From assembly GCA_032358165.1 (NCBI GenBank), contig JAALGY010000053.1, positions 1,054,001 to 1,118,000 of the forward strand: DNA of 64,000 bases, written 5' to 3'. Source of the DNA: Diplosphaera chodatii (taxonomy: Eukaryota; Chlorophyta; Trebouxiophyceae; Prasiolales; Stichococcaceae). Made by a program: the position numbers and the translations under genes. This document shows, in pieces, positions 1-12,517 of the stretch; position 1 is the stretch's first letter; each line of letters begins with the position of its first letter. The notes under the pieces are model-generated. The model saw nothing but the letters and a program-made list of their open reading frames with translations. It did not search any database and had not been told where the DNA came from.

Positions 1-2730
1 CGTGGCGGCGCTGCGGGCGATGGCGGTGCCGGCGACGGGGAAGGTGCAGCCGCTGGTGACCGGCGCCCCCGCCGCCTCCTGCACCCGCACCCTCCACTGC
101 ACCAAGCCCGACAACCACCCAGGTGACATGCCTCCGTGCTGCGTAAGTGCTTTCATGGCGTCGCTGCGCTTTGATCCGAGTACGTGTGGTGCACTGGGGA
201 TTGTGCCAATCTGACCAAGCAGACGCCCGGCGCAGGCTTCTGCTCGCGGTCCAAGGCGGCGGCCGCCGACGCGCGCCACGCCCGCGACCTGGGCCTGCAG
301 CTGCCGGCGTCCTCGGGCACCGGCGGGGCGGCGGGCGCGGAGGCCAGGCGCGGCGCCGACGCGGAGCGGCCCACCCCGCAGCCCCCGCGCCGCCCCCGCA
401 GCGAGCGCCCCACCAAGCCCACCCTCAGTGCGTCTGCCAGCCGCCCCTGCATGCTAGTGGACCTGCCCGTTTGACGGCCTTGGCGCATGCAGCTGGCTGA
501 GGGGCAGCAGTCACAGCGCAGCCATGCAGGGTGCAACACCGCTGTGGTCCCTTGCCACTGCAGAGGTCCTGGCGCAGCAGGAGGCGCACGCCGACTCGCT
601 GGCGGCGGAGGTGCTGATGTCGCTGCTGGGCTCCTCGGACAGCTTCGCCGCGTCCGACGACCATGTGGCCGACGGCGGCCGCCCGGCCGTCAGCTCGCGC
701 CCCAGCACGCCGCTGCAGCCGGCGGAGGAGCAGCAGCAGCAGCAGCAGAAACAGGCGCCCGCGGCGGCAGCAACCAAGCTGACTGTCGCCCCAGCAGCGA
801 CCGTGCCCACCTGGCTGCCGGTGCGGCCCCTGCTGACTGTTCCTGCTGACGGTCCAGCTGCTTGCATGCGCACCTGTGTCCCTCTGCACTGGGAAGCATA
901 CGTAGGATGAGTGACTGCCTGCATTGCCTCCCCTACCAGCGTCAGCACTCCCCTATCAGAGCATCACCGCAGCGCACAACAATGCTGCAGGTGCGGCAGG
1001 CTTCACCGCAGCGCAGCAGCAGCCGCGCGGCGGCCACCCAGTGCATCACGACGGGCTTCTCGCCTCGGCTTGCGCTGCAGCTGCCAGTGCGCTTCCTGCC
1101 CAGTTTCGGGATGGCAGCCTGCCGCGGCGGGCAGCCGCTGCCGCTCTTCATGCCGCCGTCGCAGATGCTGCAGACCCCACTGTCGCACTGACAGCTGTGG
1201 GTGTGGTGCTGTGCTCTGGCAGGTCTGCGCTCGCACTCAGCCTCCCTGCTGACTTCGCACATCAATTGTGTCAGACGCTTGCCCCCTGTTCAGATACAAT
1301 GGGACGATGTTTGTCATTGCATTGCCTACTCGTCTGCCCATGGTCGCCTCAGGCGATGAACCCAAGAATTTCACATTGGCATGCAGCAGGATCGTGCCAT
1401 GCCAAGAGCAGCCAGCGATGCAGCCGCGCTTGCTTGGCGGCACAACGGGCCTGGGCTGCTGCGCACTGCGTCTGCCAGTGTGCTGCCAGCGACCAGCAGT
1501 TGGAGGGAACAGCAGGGCAATGACCATACTAATGCTGCAGCACGTAATATCGGGTGCGGCGCCGCCAGTGCAGCAGCCGCGCAGACCGTGCAGGCCCTGC
1601 AGCCGCAGCCCTGCCGGCCAAGTGCCGGGTCAAGTGTACAATATCGTCAGGAGGCCGTCATGGGGTCGTACAGCCCATCAAAGCTGGCCACTGCAGCACC
1701 GCCGCTGTCGCCTCGCTTCAAGACGCCCGCAGCTGCAGAGGTGCTCGCCATGCAGTTGCCAGCGGCTGCAGAAGCAGCACGGCAAAGGCCAACCGTCCAG
1801 CAGCCGAAGGCAGCGCGCCAACGGACGTCCACGGGCCGGCAGCCGCGGGTGCCGAAGCCACGTCAGGTCCGTTCCTCAGCAAAGCAAGCGTCGCAGCAGC
1901 GCGCGGTGCCGCCTCTGCCATCAGCTCAACCGCAGTCGCGGACTGACAGTGCGCAGCACAGAGCACCGGCAACAGGCGCAGCGCAGCCTGCATCGGTGAG
2001 GTCGTACGCCGCAGACCCGGCATGGCAGCAGCATTTGGACAGCGCGCCGGATGGGGAGATGTGGCGGCACCCGCACACGCAGCCGCTGCCACCATCGCTG
2101 TGGGAGGCACTGGCAGCCTTGCAATACAACGGGATGCCACAGCCACACTGGCCGCAGCAGCAGCGGCAGCGGCCACAGCAGCAGCAGCAGCACTGGCTGC
2201 TTGTGCCGCCGCCAACACAGCCGAGGCCTCGCGCCCCTGGCAGCTGGCATGGTGGCGCACGCCCGGGCCCACAGCCGCCCGCCCAGCAGCCCGGCAGCCA
2301 GGACAACTGCACATACAAGCCTGCTGCCCAGCATGGTTGGGCCAACCTGCAGGCACCTGCGACGCAAACATGGCCGGACAACATGTACAGACCGCAGCCT
2401 TTGTCGGCGACCGACGGTTCGAGCTACTGGGACGGCGGGATGGCTGCCAATACGCAACGCCATCAGCAGGGGCATGATGGGCCGAGGGGTCAGCCTGCCC
2501 CAGGGTGGCCCCACCGGCCCACGGCGGTGCACAGCACGGCGATCTCCCTGGCGCCGCCGTCCATGCAGATGGTGCTGCAGCCGTCGGCGGCGGACGAGCG
2601 GCGGCCGCAGCCGCAGCCGGTGTGCGGCGCCGGGCTGTGGCAGGCTGCGGCAATGACTAGCGCTGCGATGGGGCAGGACGGCGACGGGGCCTGGGCCCCT
2701 TGGCGTCCCCCGGTTTCTCGGCAGCTGTGA
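1..2730 (+). CDS. Ala/Gln/Pro-rich protein of unknown function, 3' part of gene
   Basis: The 5' end lies outside the window. Open segments can be chained in one direction: about 2-124, about 222-430, about 565-840, about 955-1195 and a long last exon (about 1530-2730) ending in TGA at 2728-2730. The third segment carries a short CAG run (poly-Gln near 730-750) and a more ordinary stretch reading EVLAQQEAHADSLAAEVL that may be helical. The last exon is low complexity: Gln, Pro and Ala dominate, with scattered Trp and Tyr. No domain is recognised. The opposite strand also has long open frames, which I treat as shadows of biased codon use. The chain of exons is inferred from GTG donors and CAG acceptors; the individual boundaries are approximate. 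Confidence 0.45.
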
Positions 2731-3045
2731 CCCGTTAGGTAGCGGCGCCAGGTGAAGCTCCGACTGTCCTCACGAACGATGCAAGCAAGACGTGCATGTC
2801 GGCAGAGTTACACAGATGTACCTAGGTGTTGATGATGGTGATGATCATACCTGATCATTTTACTTCGGGGCCATGCATGGTCCCAGACATGCTTGAACTG
2901 TGCTACTTCCAAAGCGACCCGCGCTGCTTTGTTTTTGCTGTGGTTTCTCCTGCCAGTGCACGCCTGTCTGCTCAGACTACCGTCAACTTTCAGAATGTTG
3001 TCAGAGCTTCAACGTGCTGAGTCAGAATCCTCTGACGAATGCCTG

Positions 3046-6000
3046 TCACGACCCTGGAAACTGCGGGGGCGCCTGCAACTCCGCCAGCAACCTCTCCAGC
3101 TGCCCAGCATGCTGTGCACGATGCCGTGACACGCCCGCCATCAGCGTCCGCATGTCGGACTGCAGCTGCCCGACTTGCTGCCGAGCCGCAGCTGCGTCAC
3201 CCTCGTGCTGCGCTGCCGCACTCTTTGCACACTCCAAAGCTGCTCGCTGCGCCTGTGGCCAAGCCAGACAGCGGCTCCGGGACCCATCAATATTATTGCT
3301 TCATCACAGCCAATGCGCAGCCACCGCACCAAGACACACCATGTGAGCAGCGTCAGCCGCTGACCTCAGCATGTGCTGATGCAGCTGACAGGCGTGACTC
3401 GGCGGCCGCCAGCGTCGCCGCCACATCCGCCGCCTGCTGCCTCGCGTCCGCCGCCTGCTGCGCTGCACACTTGGCGGCGGCTGCTGCCGCGTCCCGCTCA
3501 GCCGTCAGGCGGCCCTGCTTCTCCTCGAACAGCCGCTTCACACGCTCCACCTCCCCCACCACGAAGCCCACCGCCTCCTCCCGCTCCTGGGCATGATGGC
3601 GCCCGCATGACGTCAAGCGCCCAAAGGCCAGAGAGCCTGGTTGGATCTGCCCTATGGCACTTGCATACAGCGCCCGGCCGTGCTGTGCACCGACCTGCAT
3701 GTAGATGAATGCTGCAGCACGAAACGGACGTCAGTGTTGTCGCAAATCACTGTCCACCTGCATGGCTTTCGTTGCTGCTGCCGCCTTCTCCTCGGCTGCC
3801 GTCGCCCGTCTGGCAGCGCACTCCGCCTCCTCCTCCACCTGCTGCAGGGCTGCCTCCAGCGACCTGACCTGCTTGCTGTGTTGACATGCAATGGCTGCAT
3901 TTGTGCCCAGCATTGGTGTTGCAGAGAGGACCAGCATGCAGAGCTTTCACGGAGCACGCTTGAGCGCAGGCTTGATGCCTCAGACAACCGGCATGGCACA
4001 GTGTAGATCGGCCGCGTACCTGGCACCCTCACGCTGTGCAGCCACCGCACACGCTTCCTGAGCCCGCGCTGATGCCTTCAGTGCGTCCTGCCGTGCCACG
4101 CCGAGTGCTGTCCGCAGGCTGCTGATGCTGTCATTCGCGCTGTCAACCATTGCAGCTTTCACCTGCGACAGCACTGTGCCAAGACATCAACAGCAGTACC
4201 GTGCTGCTGCACATTACAACGGGGTTCACGTTGTGGCTTTAAGCAAGCCACATGTCACATCGCCCAGAGCTGAAAAGGTGGCTAGTCCCAAAGGTAGTCC
4301 AGGTAGAAATTGTCCTGCTGACCTTGACGGCATCTTGTGCATCCGCCAGCTGTGCAGCAAGGCTGTCTGCCCGCTGCCGGTCTGTGTTAGCATCGCGCTG
4401 GGCTGTCCTGGCGGCTTCTGTCGCTTGAGCCGCAGCAGCCTGCCTTGCGGCCAGCTCAGCAGCCGACGCCTGTGCAGCAGATGCACTGGCAGCGGATGCA
4501 TCCTGCAGCTGCTGTCGCAGCGCTGCCGAGGCTTCCTGCTCCCTCGCGAGTGCCTTCTGTATGAGGTCCTGCAAACATGTCAATGAACTTGTTACAGCTG
4601 CAGCAGCACGACAGCCTGACGCCGCAGCAGCGCTGTCAGACAGGGCATCGTTTGCATCCACCTTTGCTGCTGTCGACTCAGCCAGGCGCTCATACGTATC
4701 CGCCGCCTCAGCACGCAGCCGTTCGAGCTCGGCAGGACCGCCGGAGCGCAGCCTCGCCACCAGCTCAGCTTGTGCCTTCTCGAGGGCCTGCATACACGGA
4801 ACAGACCCTGAGCGCCTGAACATGGCGCTCGTCCAGCCAGCAGTTCAGCGCGTGAGGTGCATGCGCACCTTGAGCCGCAGCCGCTGCCGCTCGCAGCAGG
4901 CCTGGAGCTGCGCAGCGCGCACCGCGTGCTGCACGGCCTCTGCTGCCGACGTGCCGGCGGCGCTTCGGGCATCATCCGCAGTCCTGGTGGCCGCTATGCA
5001 GTCCTTCCTGAGCGCTGCCAGCTGCTGGCTGTGCTCCTGCATGCATGGTTGAAATATCGAGCATGTCCAAGGGCTTTGGGGCGGACGCATACCACAAGGT
5101 ATGGCACGTATGTGTTAGGCTGCAGCTGCGTGCCTCCTGGGCTTTGCGCAGGGAAGATGCTGCATCCTGAAGTTCCTGCTGCAGATCTGCTTCGCGAGCG
5201 GCTGTGGCCTCTGCTGCAGATTTCCGGGCTGTTGCCGCCTCAGCCAGCAGCCGAGTGCACTCAACCGTACGTTCCTCTTGCGCTTTCTGCATTGCACATG
5301 AGACCATCTTGAGGCTGTTGCATGTACCACATGCCGCCGCTGGCTCAGGAACTGTCACCCACGCTACAAAAATGCAGGCACTCGCCTCATGATCAGCGGC
5401 AGCTGCAGCATGTCTTTCCTCCAATTGCTGAAGCTCAATGCGCAGGCTGTCTGCTTCATCCGCTGCCTCTTGCCTCAGCTGGTCTAGGTCTGCGACCCTT
5501 GCTTCCTGCACAGCCAGTTTCTGCTCGGCAATTTCCTCGCGCTGCTGACATGCAGCTGCCGCATCGTCTCTGCACCGGGCAAGCTGTGTCTTTGCCTCAG
5601 CTCGGGCTTCAGTCACATCCGCCTCAGCCTGCATACATGTACACATAGGATGGCCGGCCCAGTTTCCGCATGCACAGGAGAAACTATCGCGGAACACATC
5701 CATTTGCGGGCATACATGAGCACACCTTTGCCAATTCTGCTCTGAGCGTGCGCTCCTGCTGCTGTTGCAACCTGAGCTGCGCCTGCACCTCGTGCAAGCG
5801 CCCCTGGAACAGGTCCGAGGCCTGCTCTGCCTGCTGCCGCTGCGCTGCAGCAACAGCTGCTGCGGCGTCAGCCTGGCCTGCTGCCTTGGTAGCTGCGGCA
5901 GTGCGCCGCTCTGCCTTGGTCACGCGCGCCTCTGCTGCGGCTTGCTCGTCAGCAGCAGCAGCGCGGGCTGCCTGCGCCTCTGCCTGTGCGGCTGTAAAGC

Positions 6001-7740
6001 CCTCCTGGGCCGCCTGGCGCAGCCGCTGCTCCTCAACCAGACTCGTGCGCATTACCTGTGAGTTGGAGGCATATTTGGCATATTTGGCATCTTGATTCTG
6101 GCCAACTTACAGCGTGTTGATACGTGCCAAGTACAATCACAGATGCAACCTCCGCAAAAACGCACCTTGCACGCCTCCTTGGCCTGTGACTCGGCCTGTG
6201 CAGCAGTAGCACATGCAGCAGCACATTGCTGCCGTGCGTCATCACGCTCCTGCCAAGCCCGCTGCACAGCTGCAGAGGCCTGACGGCGTAGCTGGGACAT
6301 CTGCACATCATGCGTGTGATCTGCTGCGAATACCTGATAGGGTGGCACGCCAGATGCACTGACATCAGGCCAGAAGCAACCTTTGAGAAGGCTGTCGTAT
6401 CAGCAGTGAGTACTGAAATGTCTCACCTGCGCCTGTGCCCTGTCCTGAGCCTGCTGCAGGGCGGCAGCCACACCACGACGCATGGCCACTGCGTCCCTGA
6501 TCTGGCGCTGCGCCTCTGGTTTGAAATGTGCCGCCCCATCTGCTGTAGTTGACTGATGCAAACCCTCTGATGCATCTGTCTGAGTGTGGCAATCCACCAG
6601 CAGGCTCTCTGGCCGGCCGAGCAGCTTGTAGTCACTGCACACACTGGCATGAGGGATGTTGGGCGGCAACTGCTGCAGCGGGTACTGCTGGACAGTCCTT
6701 GGCGCCGGGACATGTGAGATTGGAGCCATGTCCGCCTTGTTTCCCTGCTGAGCTGGTGCACACACAGAGCTGCAGCCCAGCACCCTCTCCTGCAAGATGG
6801 CACAGCTGCCTTGTTCATAATTGTGGCAGAGTCTGCAACTGAATGGGTCGGTCCTTGGTAGTATCTCGCTGGGGTTGTAGATGTTGGATTCCAGCAGTAT
6901 CACACCTGCTTGGAGATTGCTGAAAGCTGCAGCGCGGCTAGTTGTGGTCGTACTTGCTGTGCCATGCAAGGCTGCGGCACCCCGTCTAGCAACTGCACTT
7001 GCGGCAGCGCTGCAGCAACAGCCAGCCTTGCAGCATTGCTGCCGCACAGACCGCCACCTGCAACATCGGCAGCAGTCTCAACCCGATATCTTACAGTCTT
7101 GAAAGGCTCACGGGTCTTGCTTAGTGGTCACCTGTGGCAGCGTCCTCAAGCCGCAGCTGTGTGAGCTGGTGCAGGCCGGCCAGCGGTGCCAGCTGTGACA
7201 GCGCTGTCAGCGCATTGCCATGCAACTCCAGTGCGACCAGGCTGGCATCCTGGCTTGACAGCGCGACCAGGCCGTCCAAGCTCGATATCATGTTGTGGCC
7301 CAGATGCTGCGATCGGCAGACTGGCGTTTGAGACAGGACATGGCTCAGAGGCATCTGCTAAACACCGATGCAATGCATGCCTGCAGCATGCGTACCAGCT
7401 GCCGCAGGTTGGTGAGACGCACAAAGCCGTCGGCATTGCTCAGTCTGCAGCTGGTAGCGTCGAACAGGCGAAGGTTCGCCAGCCCTGACAGGCTGTGGCC
7501 AAGGTCTGGCAGTGGGTTGCACGAGACCAGCAGCTCTTCAAGCGACGTGAGAACATCAAGCCCAGTGAGCGAGGTGATGTCGTTGGCATGGAGACAAAGC
7601 CGAGTCAGATGCATTGGGGCCGTGGACCCGATGGATTCCAGATGTAACACTGTCTGTATCGACCGCAGGCCCATGGCTACACATGAAACGTCCTGGGCGC
7701 ATGTCACCACGTCATCGTCCCATACGGCTTCGATGGCCAT
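3046..7740 (-). CDS. Leucine-rich-repeat plus coiled-coil protein, VFL1/LRRCC1-like centriolar protein
   Basis: ATG at 7740. Exon 1 (7396-7740) and exon 2 (about 7127-7310) encode at least four leucine-rich repeats, for example LTRLCLHANDITSLTGLDVL and HLGHNMISSLDGLVAL. The N-terminal phrase MGLRSIQ before the repeats resembles the start of human LRRCC1. A later exon (about 6430-6720) contains the phrase VDCHTQTDASEG. The exons down to 3046 are almost pure Ala/Glu/Gln/Arg heptad-like coiled coil, as at 5684-6052, 4239-4823 and 3353-3700, and the protein ends PPQFPGS. This N-LRR/C-coiled-coil layout is that of Chlamydomonas VFL1 and animal LRRCC1, which sit at centrioles and set basal-body position and flagellar number. 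A TGTAA, the usual green-algal polyadenylation signal, lies at 2808-2812 on this strand. Another LRR/coiled-coil family is possible, since the coiled coil itself carries no family signal. Confidence 0.6.
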
Positions 7741-9486
7741 CGTGTCAGCTAGCAGTCATGCATGGGGTCCTGTGTGCCTGCAACATGGTCTGCACCAGCG
7801 ATCTGTGCAGCGGCCCAGGGCAGTCGCGCAGTCCAAGAGAGGGATGCCGTCCTGCACCTGTCACAGTAGTCCTGCACATGCAACTCTACCGGTGAACTTG
7901 CAATCTTGCATGCAAGTTCTGTGAGATGCCGTTCCTGCTCATACTGCAGTAGTCCTGCACGTCCATTCTACCGAACGAGTCGGTGAAGTTTCATGCAAAT
8001 TCTGAGACGCAATTCTGGCGCAACAGCAGTAGTCCTGCACCACCGAAAATCCACTGGCAGTAGTAACAGAGTATCAGTATCAGTATCAGTATGGGTGCAA
8101 GCGGTCGGTTGAGGTCGCAGGAGTGCAGTCTCTGTCACAAGAGCAGTGTTCCTGCAAAGCACAGCATCAATCCAACAAGCCGGTAAACTTGCACGTACTC
8201 GCAAGCTTGTACCATGACCAGCTGCAACTCTAGGCTGTGAGAGGGCTTGCGATTGGCTCCTGTCAGCACTGCGCGCACGCCCAGAGATGCCATGCTCTGT
8301 TGAAGCCCAGGGTGCTTCAGCGCAGTGGCTGCTGCCCGTCTGCAACGTGTGTAGCAGGGACATGCATGGCCACATACTTGGCACAAAACTGCCGCAAGTT
8401 GTTTGAACTCCCTGGCCTAGATGCAATGCGCCATGTGTGTAAAAGCCGAGTCGAAACAATCCATCGCCGTGGCATCCATTTGCTTCCCCTGTTGCCATGA
8501 CGCGCACGCTACTGCTGTATCATCATGTGGCATGTGAGTCGTCAGTGAGAACAGACACATGTGCACGGCGTGGGTATGACGAGCACTTTCAGGCTGTCAT
8601 GCTGCCTGCCAGCTTGTGCGCTATGCCTCAGCTGCTTTTGGGCTGGCCTGATGCCTTGGCCTTAGGTACAACAGCTGGGCAGGCGCACTGCCACCGCCAG
8701 ACAGCCGGGCCCATCACATCCAGGTTCTGCATGCTGTCATGTACACCTGCTGCTTCCGCGGGTTGCTGCCGCATTGCAATGGTGCAGTGTTCGACCGGGC
8801 GCACAATGCACCATACCACAGCAGATCAGCGCACGTTGCATTGGACATTGTCAAGTACCACAGGCCATCGATCAATGGAGTAGAAGGACAGCCCAACAGT
8901 TTGTGCATTTGCAGCCGCCTGGCTGTGAACTGCGTCGCATCCAATGCATGCTGCGGGGCAGGTCCTGGTCACCGGAGGACGCCAGACGAGGATGTGCAAA
9001 GTGACCATGACCATCTGAGTTCAGTATATCGCGCCTGATGCACTTGCTGCTGCTGTCGAGTGGCTTGCGCTGCAGTGGAAGCCTGCTGACTGCGCAAGGC
9101 AGGAGATGCTGGCTGTAGGAGCATGGTAGCGATGACGGACGCGATGCAAGTGAGCCAACCTACGCCGCGCAGTCAAGCACAATGACAATATAGTCCGTCA
9201 TGGGTTTGACGTCTGTGAGCACGTAAAATAGGAGAAAGATTGTAGTCTGCAGCTCTGCACGTGGGCAGATATGGCCGATAACTCATCTGTCAACTCTCTG
9301 CTGCGAAACTGATCTGTCACATTTCCATCGCCTAGGATCAGTGTTTCACTCATTGTAGCATACAAGGGCAGGGCGCCAGCGGTGAAGCATCCGGCACCTG
9401 CGTTTCGGTATCGAAAGCTCGCAGGCCGCCAGCCTCGCCGGTGAACATGTGAGGCAGACGACGGCAGACCGTCCTCCCACTTTATT
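7741..9486. other. Intergenic stretch with no confident gene
   Basis: Short open segments occur on both strands, for example 7968-8507 on minus, but none chains into a recognisable product. It holds three imperfect repeats of about 80 bp (see separate entry) and a short CAGTAT repeat near 8070-8091. It probably contains the 5' flank of the minus-strand VFL1-like gene and that of the plus-strand sufD gene. Confidence 0.4.
7864..8040. repeat. Imperfect tandem repeat, about 80-bp period
   Basis: The 14-mer CAGTAGTCCTGCAC starts at 7864, 7947 and 8027, giving periods of 83 and 80 bp. The DNA between shares further blocks (TCTACCG, CGGTGAA, CATGCAA, TTCTG). The third unit is truncated. It lies just upstream of the start of the minus-strand VFL1-like gene. 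Confidence 0.65.
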
Positions 9487-12339
9487 ATGAACATGACCCT
9501 GCAGACTGGGCCGCCCATGGCTGCACAGCCGGCTACGATCAGCCGGGTGCCACCCCCAACCTCAGGTGATGCCCTGCAGTCGTTCCAGCGTGCGAACTGT
9601 GATAGCGCCTGCAAGCAGCACGGGACAACCATCCTGCTCCTGGTTATGACCTTGCAGGCAGTTGCGCGCGGCCCGCAGGCAGGAGGAGGCAACCCCGGTT
9701 CATGCACCCACAGTCACTTCAGTGGCAGCGGCAGCAGCAGCGGCGGCGGCGGTCGTCTGCAGATGCATCTGCTGGTGCTGCCGTAGCAGAAGCGCAGCAG
9801 CCAGCGTCCTCTGATGCGGACAACGCCACTGGCAGTAGTCATATCGAGGACAAGTTCATGGCAAGCGCATTGGCGCTTGCTGAAGCCAGCCCAGCACAGC
9901 AGTCTGCAACGTGAGCATGCTCCGTGTTGTGCTCCTCTCCAGACCTGCAGCGTTTAGGTGATGCTACGTAACGGCGCTCGGCTGAGGATCTGCGTGTGCC
10001 TGGCAGGTTGGACCGACTGCATGAGACCAGTCGGCGGGCGCTGCGCACTGTGCGGATGCCAACGCGACAAACTGAGGAATTCCGTTTCACAGACCTTGGT
10101 CTCATTACCTCCAGCCAGCTTCAGGTGGCTTGACATGTTGACATTCCATTTGGCCTGACGGCACTGGGTTGAAGTGGCCCACCACTGGCACTGAGTGGAT
10201 GTGTGCCACCGACTGTGGGTGCCACTTTCTTCTTTCCTTTTGCAGGCCGCCAATGGGCAGGCCTCAGCAGACCAGCTGCAGGCAGCCATCAGCGAGCGGG
10301 CTCTGTCAGATGGTGCCGCCAGCATGCAGGTGCAGAATTGGTTTTCGAGGGGTTCGTTGCTTCACAGATGGGAAGCATCAGTACGCCATGCAAGCTCTGT
10401 CAAGAACATCACCCGCCGTACTGCAGGTGGTCGTACGGGATGGCATCATCGACCAGGCTGCATGCCGCCTTGACAGCCTGCCTGCGGGCGTATTCATAGG
10501 CCCTGTCTCCCAAGCGCCAGCAGATGTCGCTCCAGCACAGCTGGTGAGTTGACGTGACGAGCATCGAGTAGCCTCACACAGATGGTCAGTAGAGAGCGTG
10601 CTCAGGAAGACCTCGAAAGTGCCTGCATGGTCAGACGAAGGCAATCCTGTCGCAGGGCGAACTTTCTCAGCGCCTGGGAGGGCCGCTAGCAGTCCTGAAC
10701 GGCGCGGTGGCGCCAGACGTGCTGTTGATTGCAATTCCGGCAGATGTGCAGCTGGAGGCGCCGATCCATGTTCTGTACATCAGCTCAGGTGCACGCAGTG
10801 GCTCTGGCCTGCACCAGAGCTTACCTGAATCCTATCACGTGTGCTCTGGACTGCACCCATGCGTCAGCAGCACATGCGGCTGCTGGTGCCTGCAGGCGGT
10901 CAGGATGGGCACATGGCCGCCAGCGCGCCCCGCGCCTGCGTCCAGCTGGGCGTCAATGCCGCGGCCGAGCTGGTGGAGGACTTCGGGCCGTCACTGGGCG
11001 GCTCTGCCACCTTCACGAACCCCGTGCTGGAGGTGCAGCCACCTGCCGCTTGGGCGTGCACCAAGTCACGGAACGACACGAGAGCGCTGTGTACACTCAT
11101 GGACTCATCCCCTTGGCATCACATCGTCACCTCACCATTGTGCACACCGTGCAAGGTGCGCCTTCATCGCTGCAGGTCAGCCTTGGGGAGGGGGCGGCCC
11201 TGCGGCACGGGTACGTGCAGCTGGAGGCGGCGGGGGGCGCCGCGCACACCAAGAGCACCTTCGTGCGGCAGGCGGCGCGCAGCGGCTACACGCTGACGGA
11301 GGCCTGCCTCGGCGCCCAGCTCGCCCGCCACGACGTCCACATCGAGCAGGTGCGCCCGACGCCCCGCGGCAGGGCGTCGGCGTGTGCGGCGCTCCTGTCT
11401 TGCATCCTTCGTCAACGGCGGACACGGGTGGCAGTGGGGCAGTAGACTACGTTTACACCCAGGCAGCATTGCAAGAACTGGCGGGCGCCACAATGGTACA
11501 GACATCATCACATGCCGGTATTGCCGCCGCGTGTCATCACGCAGCATTGTGTCCTGCAGATGGGGGAGCAGACATCGACGAACATGCGGCACTTTGTGCT
11601 ATCAGGGCCTGGACAGGTCCACGATGTGCACACGAAGCTGCGGTTGCAGCACCCGGGAGGCGAGGCTGCGCAGCTCCACAAGTGCATTGTCTCGGCTGCA
11701 AGCGGTGGGCACTTCGTGCAGCGCTTTCGTTGTCAAGAGGTCCGTACCCGACAGTGTTGTGGAGAGCCTGTTGTCAGGCAGCAGCACCTTGCAGCCCTCA
11801 TCGCGCTGCCCAACCTGCAGGCCGGGGCGTGTTTGATGGCAATGTGAGGGTGGAGCGCCTGGCGCAGCAGACAGACGCGCAGCAGCTCAGCCGCAACCTG
11901 CTGCTGGTGAAGAACGCCACCGTCAACGTGAAGCCCAACCTGCAGATCATTGCAGACGACGTCAAGTGCACGCACGGCTGCACTGTGTCAGACCTGGAGG
12001 AGAACCAGCTATTCTACTTTCGGTGCGCTTCTGCTGTGTGCTTTGAAATTCATGTGCTGTAAGCACAGACAATGCCGCCATTCCTGTCACATCTCAAGCT
12101 ATTGTGCATTGTATGTGTGATTGTGTGTGCTACGCACAGTGTCGTCTGCTTCTGAGTGGCCTGATCTCGATTTGTGCAGGTCAAGGGGGATTGACAATGA
12201 CATGGCACGGCAGATGCTGGTGTTCTCCTTTGGCGCCGAGGTGACGCAGCACCTCAGGCATGAAGCGCTGCTGGAGCGCCTGCAGGCCGCAGTGAATGCC
12301 GGCCTCGCATCAGCAGACACAACTACGGCGTCGGCATGA
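9487..12339 (+). CDS. SUFD: Plastid Fe-S cluster assembly protein SufD
   Basis: SufD is part of the SufBC2D scaffold that builds Fe-S clusters in the plastid stroma. Exons that join in phase: 10007-10124, 10245-10329, 10427-10543, 10656-10788, 10896-11032, 11176-11349, 11560-11704, 11821-12022 and 12180-12339. Family signatures include EEFRFTD in the first of these, LNGAVAPDVLLI, FTNPVLEV, HTKSTFVRQ, AQLARHDVHIEQ, QLHKCIV, GVFDGNVRVERLAQQTDA, NVKPNLQIIADDVKCTHG and DLEENQLFYF. These match the C-terminal beta-helix core and order of plant SufD (Arabidopsis ABCI7). An exon ending near 9910 (IEDKFMASALALAEA) fits the region before the core. The transit peptide and start are unresolved; 9487 is only one candidate. 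A TGTAA lies at 12437-12441. The gene converges with CCB4, the stop codons being 178 bp apart. Confidence 0.9.
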
Positions 12340-12517
12340 TGCTGTGAGGCAATGGCCGACGACGGCGGCAGGCACGTTGACGGACAGTGTGCGGTGAATG
12401 TTGCGATTAGTGAATTCTTTTGTGTACCGTAGCCCATGTAATGACTTGCAAAGACCCTTGCTGACGAGGCCACACACCGCAGGTCTTTACCATGTCTACT
12501 TGGCACTCACCAATGCA

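Noticed and set aside
1718..2653. 311-codon minus-strand ORF
   Set aside because: Antisense to the Gln/Pro-rich exon; composed of Ala, Ser and Arg runs with no splice partners.
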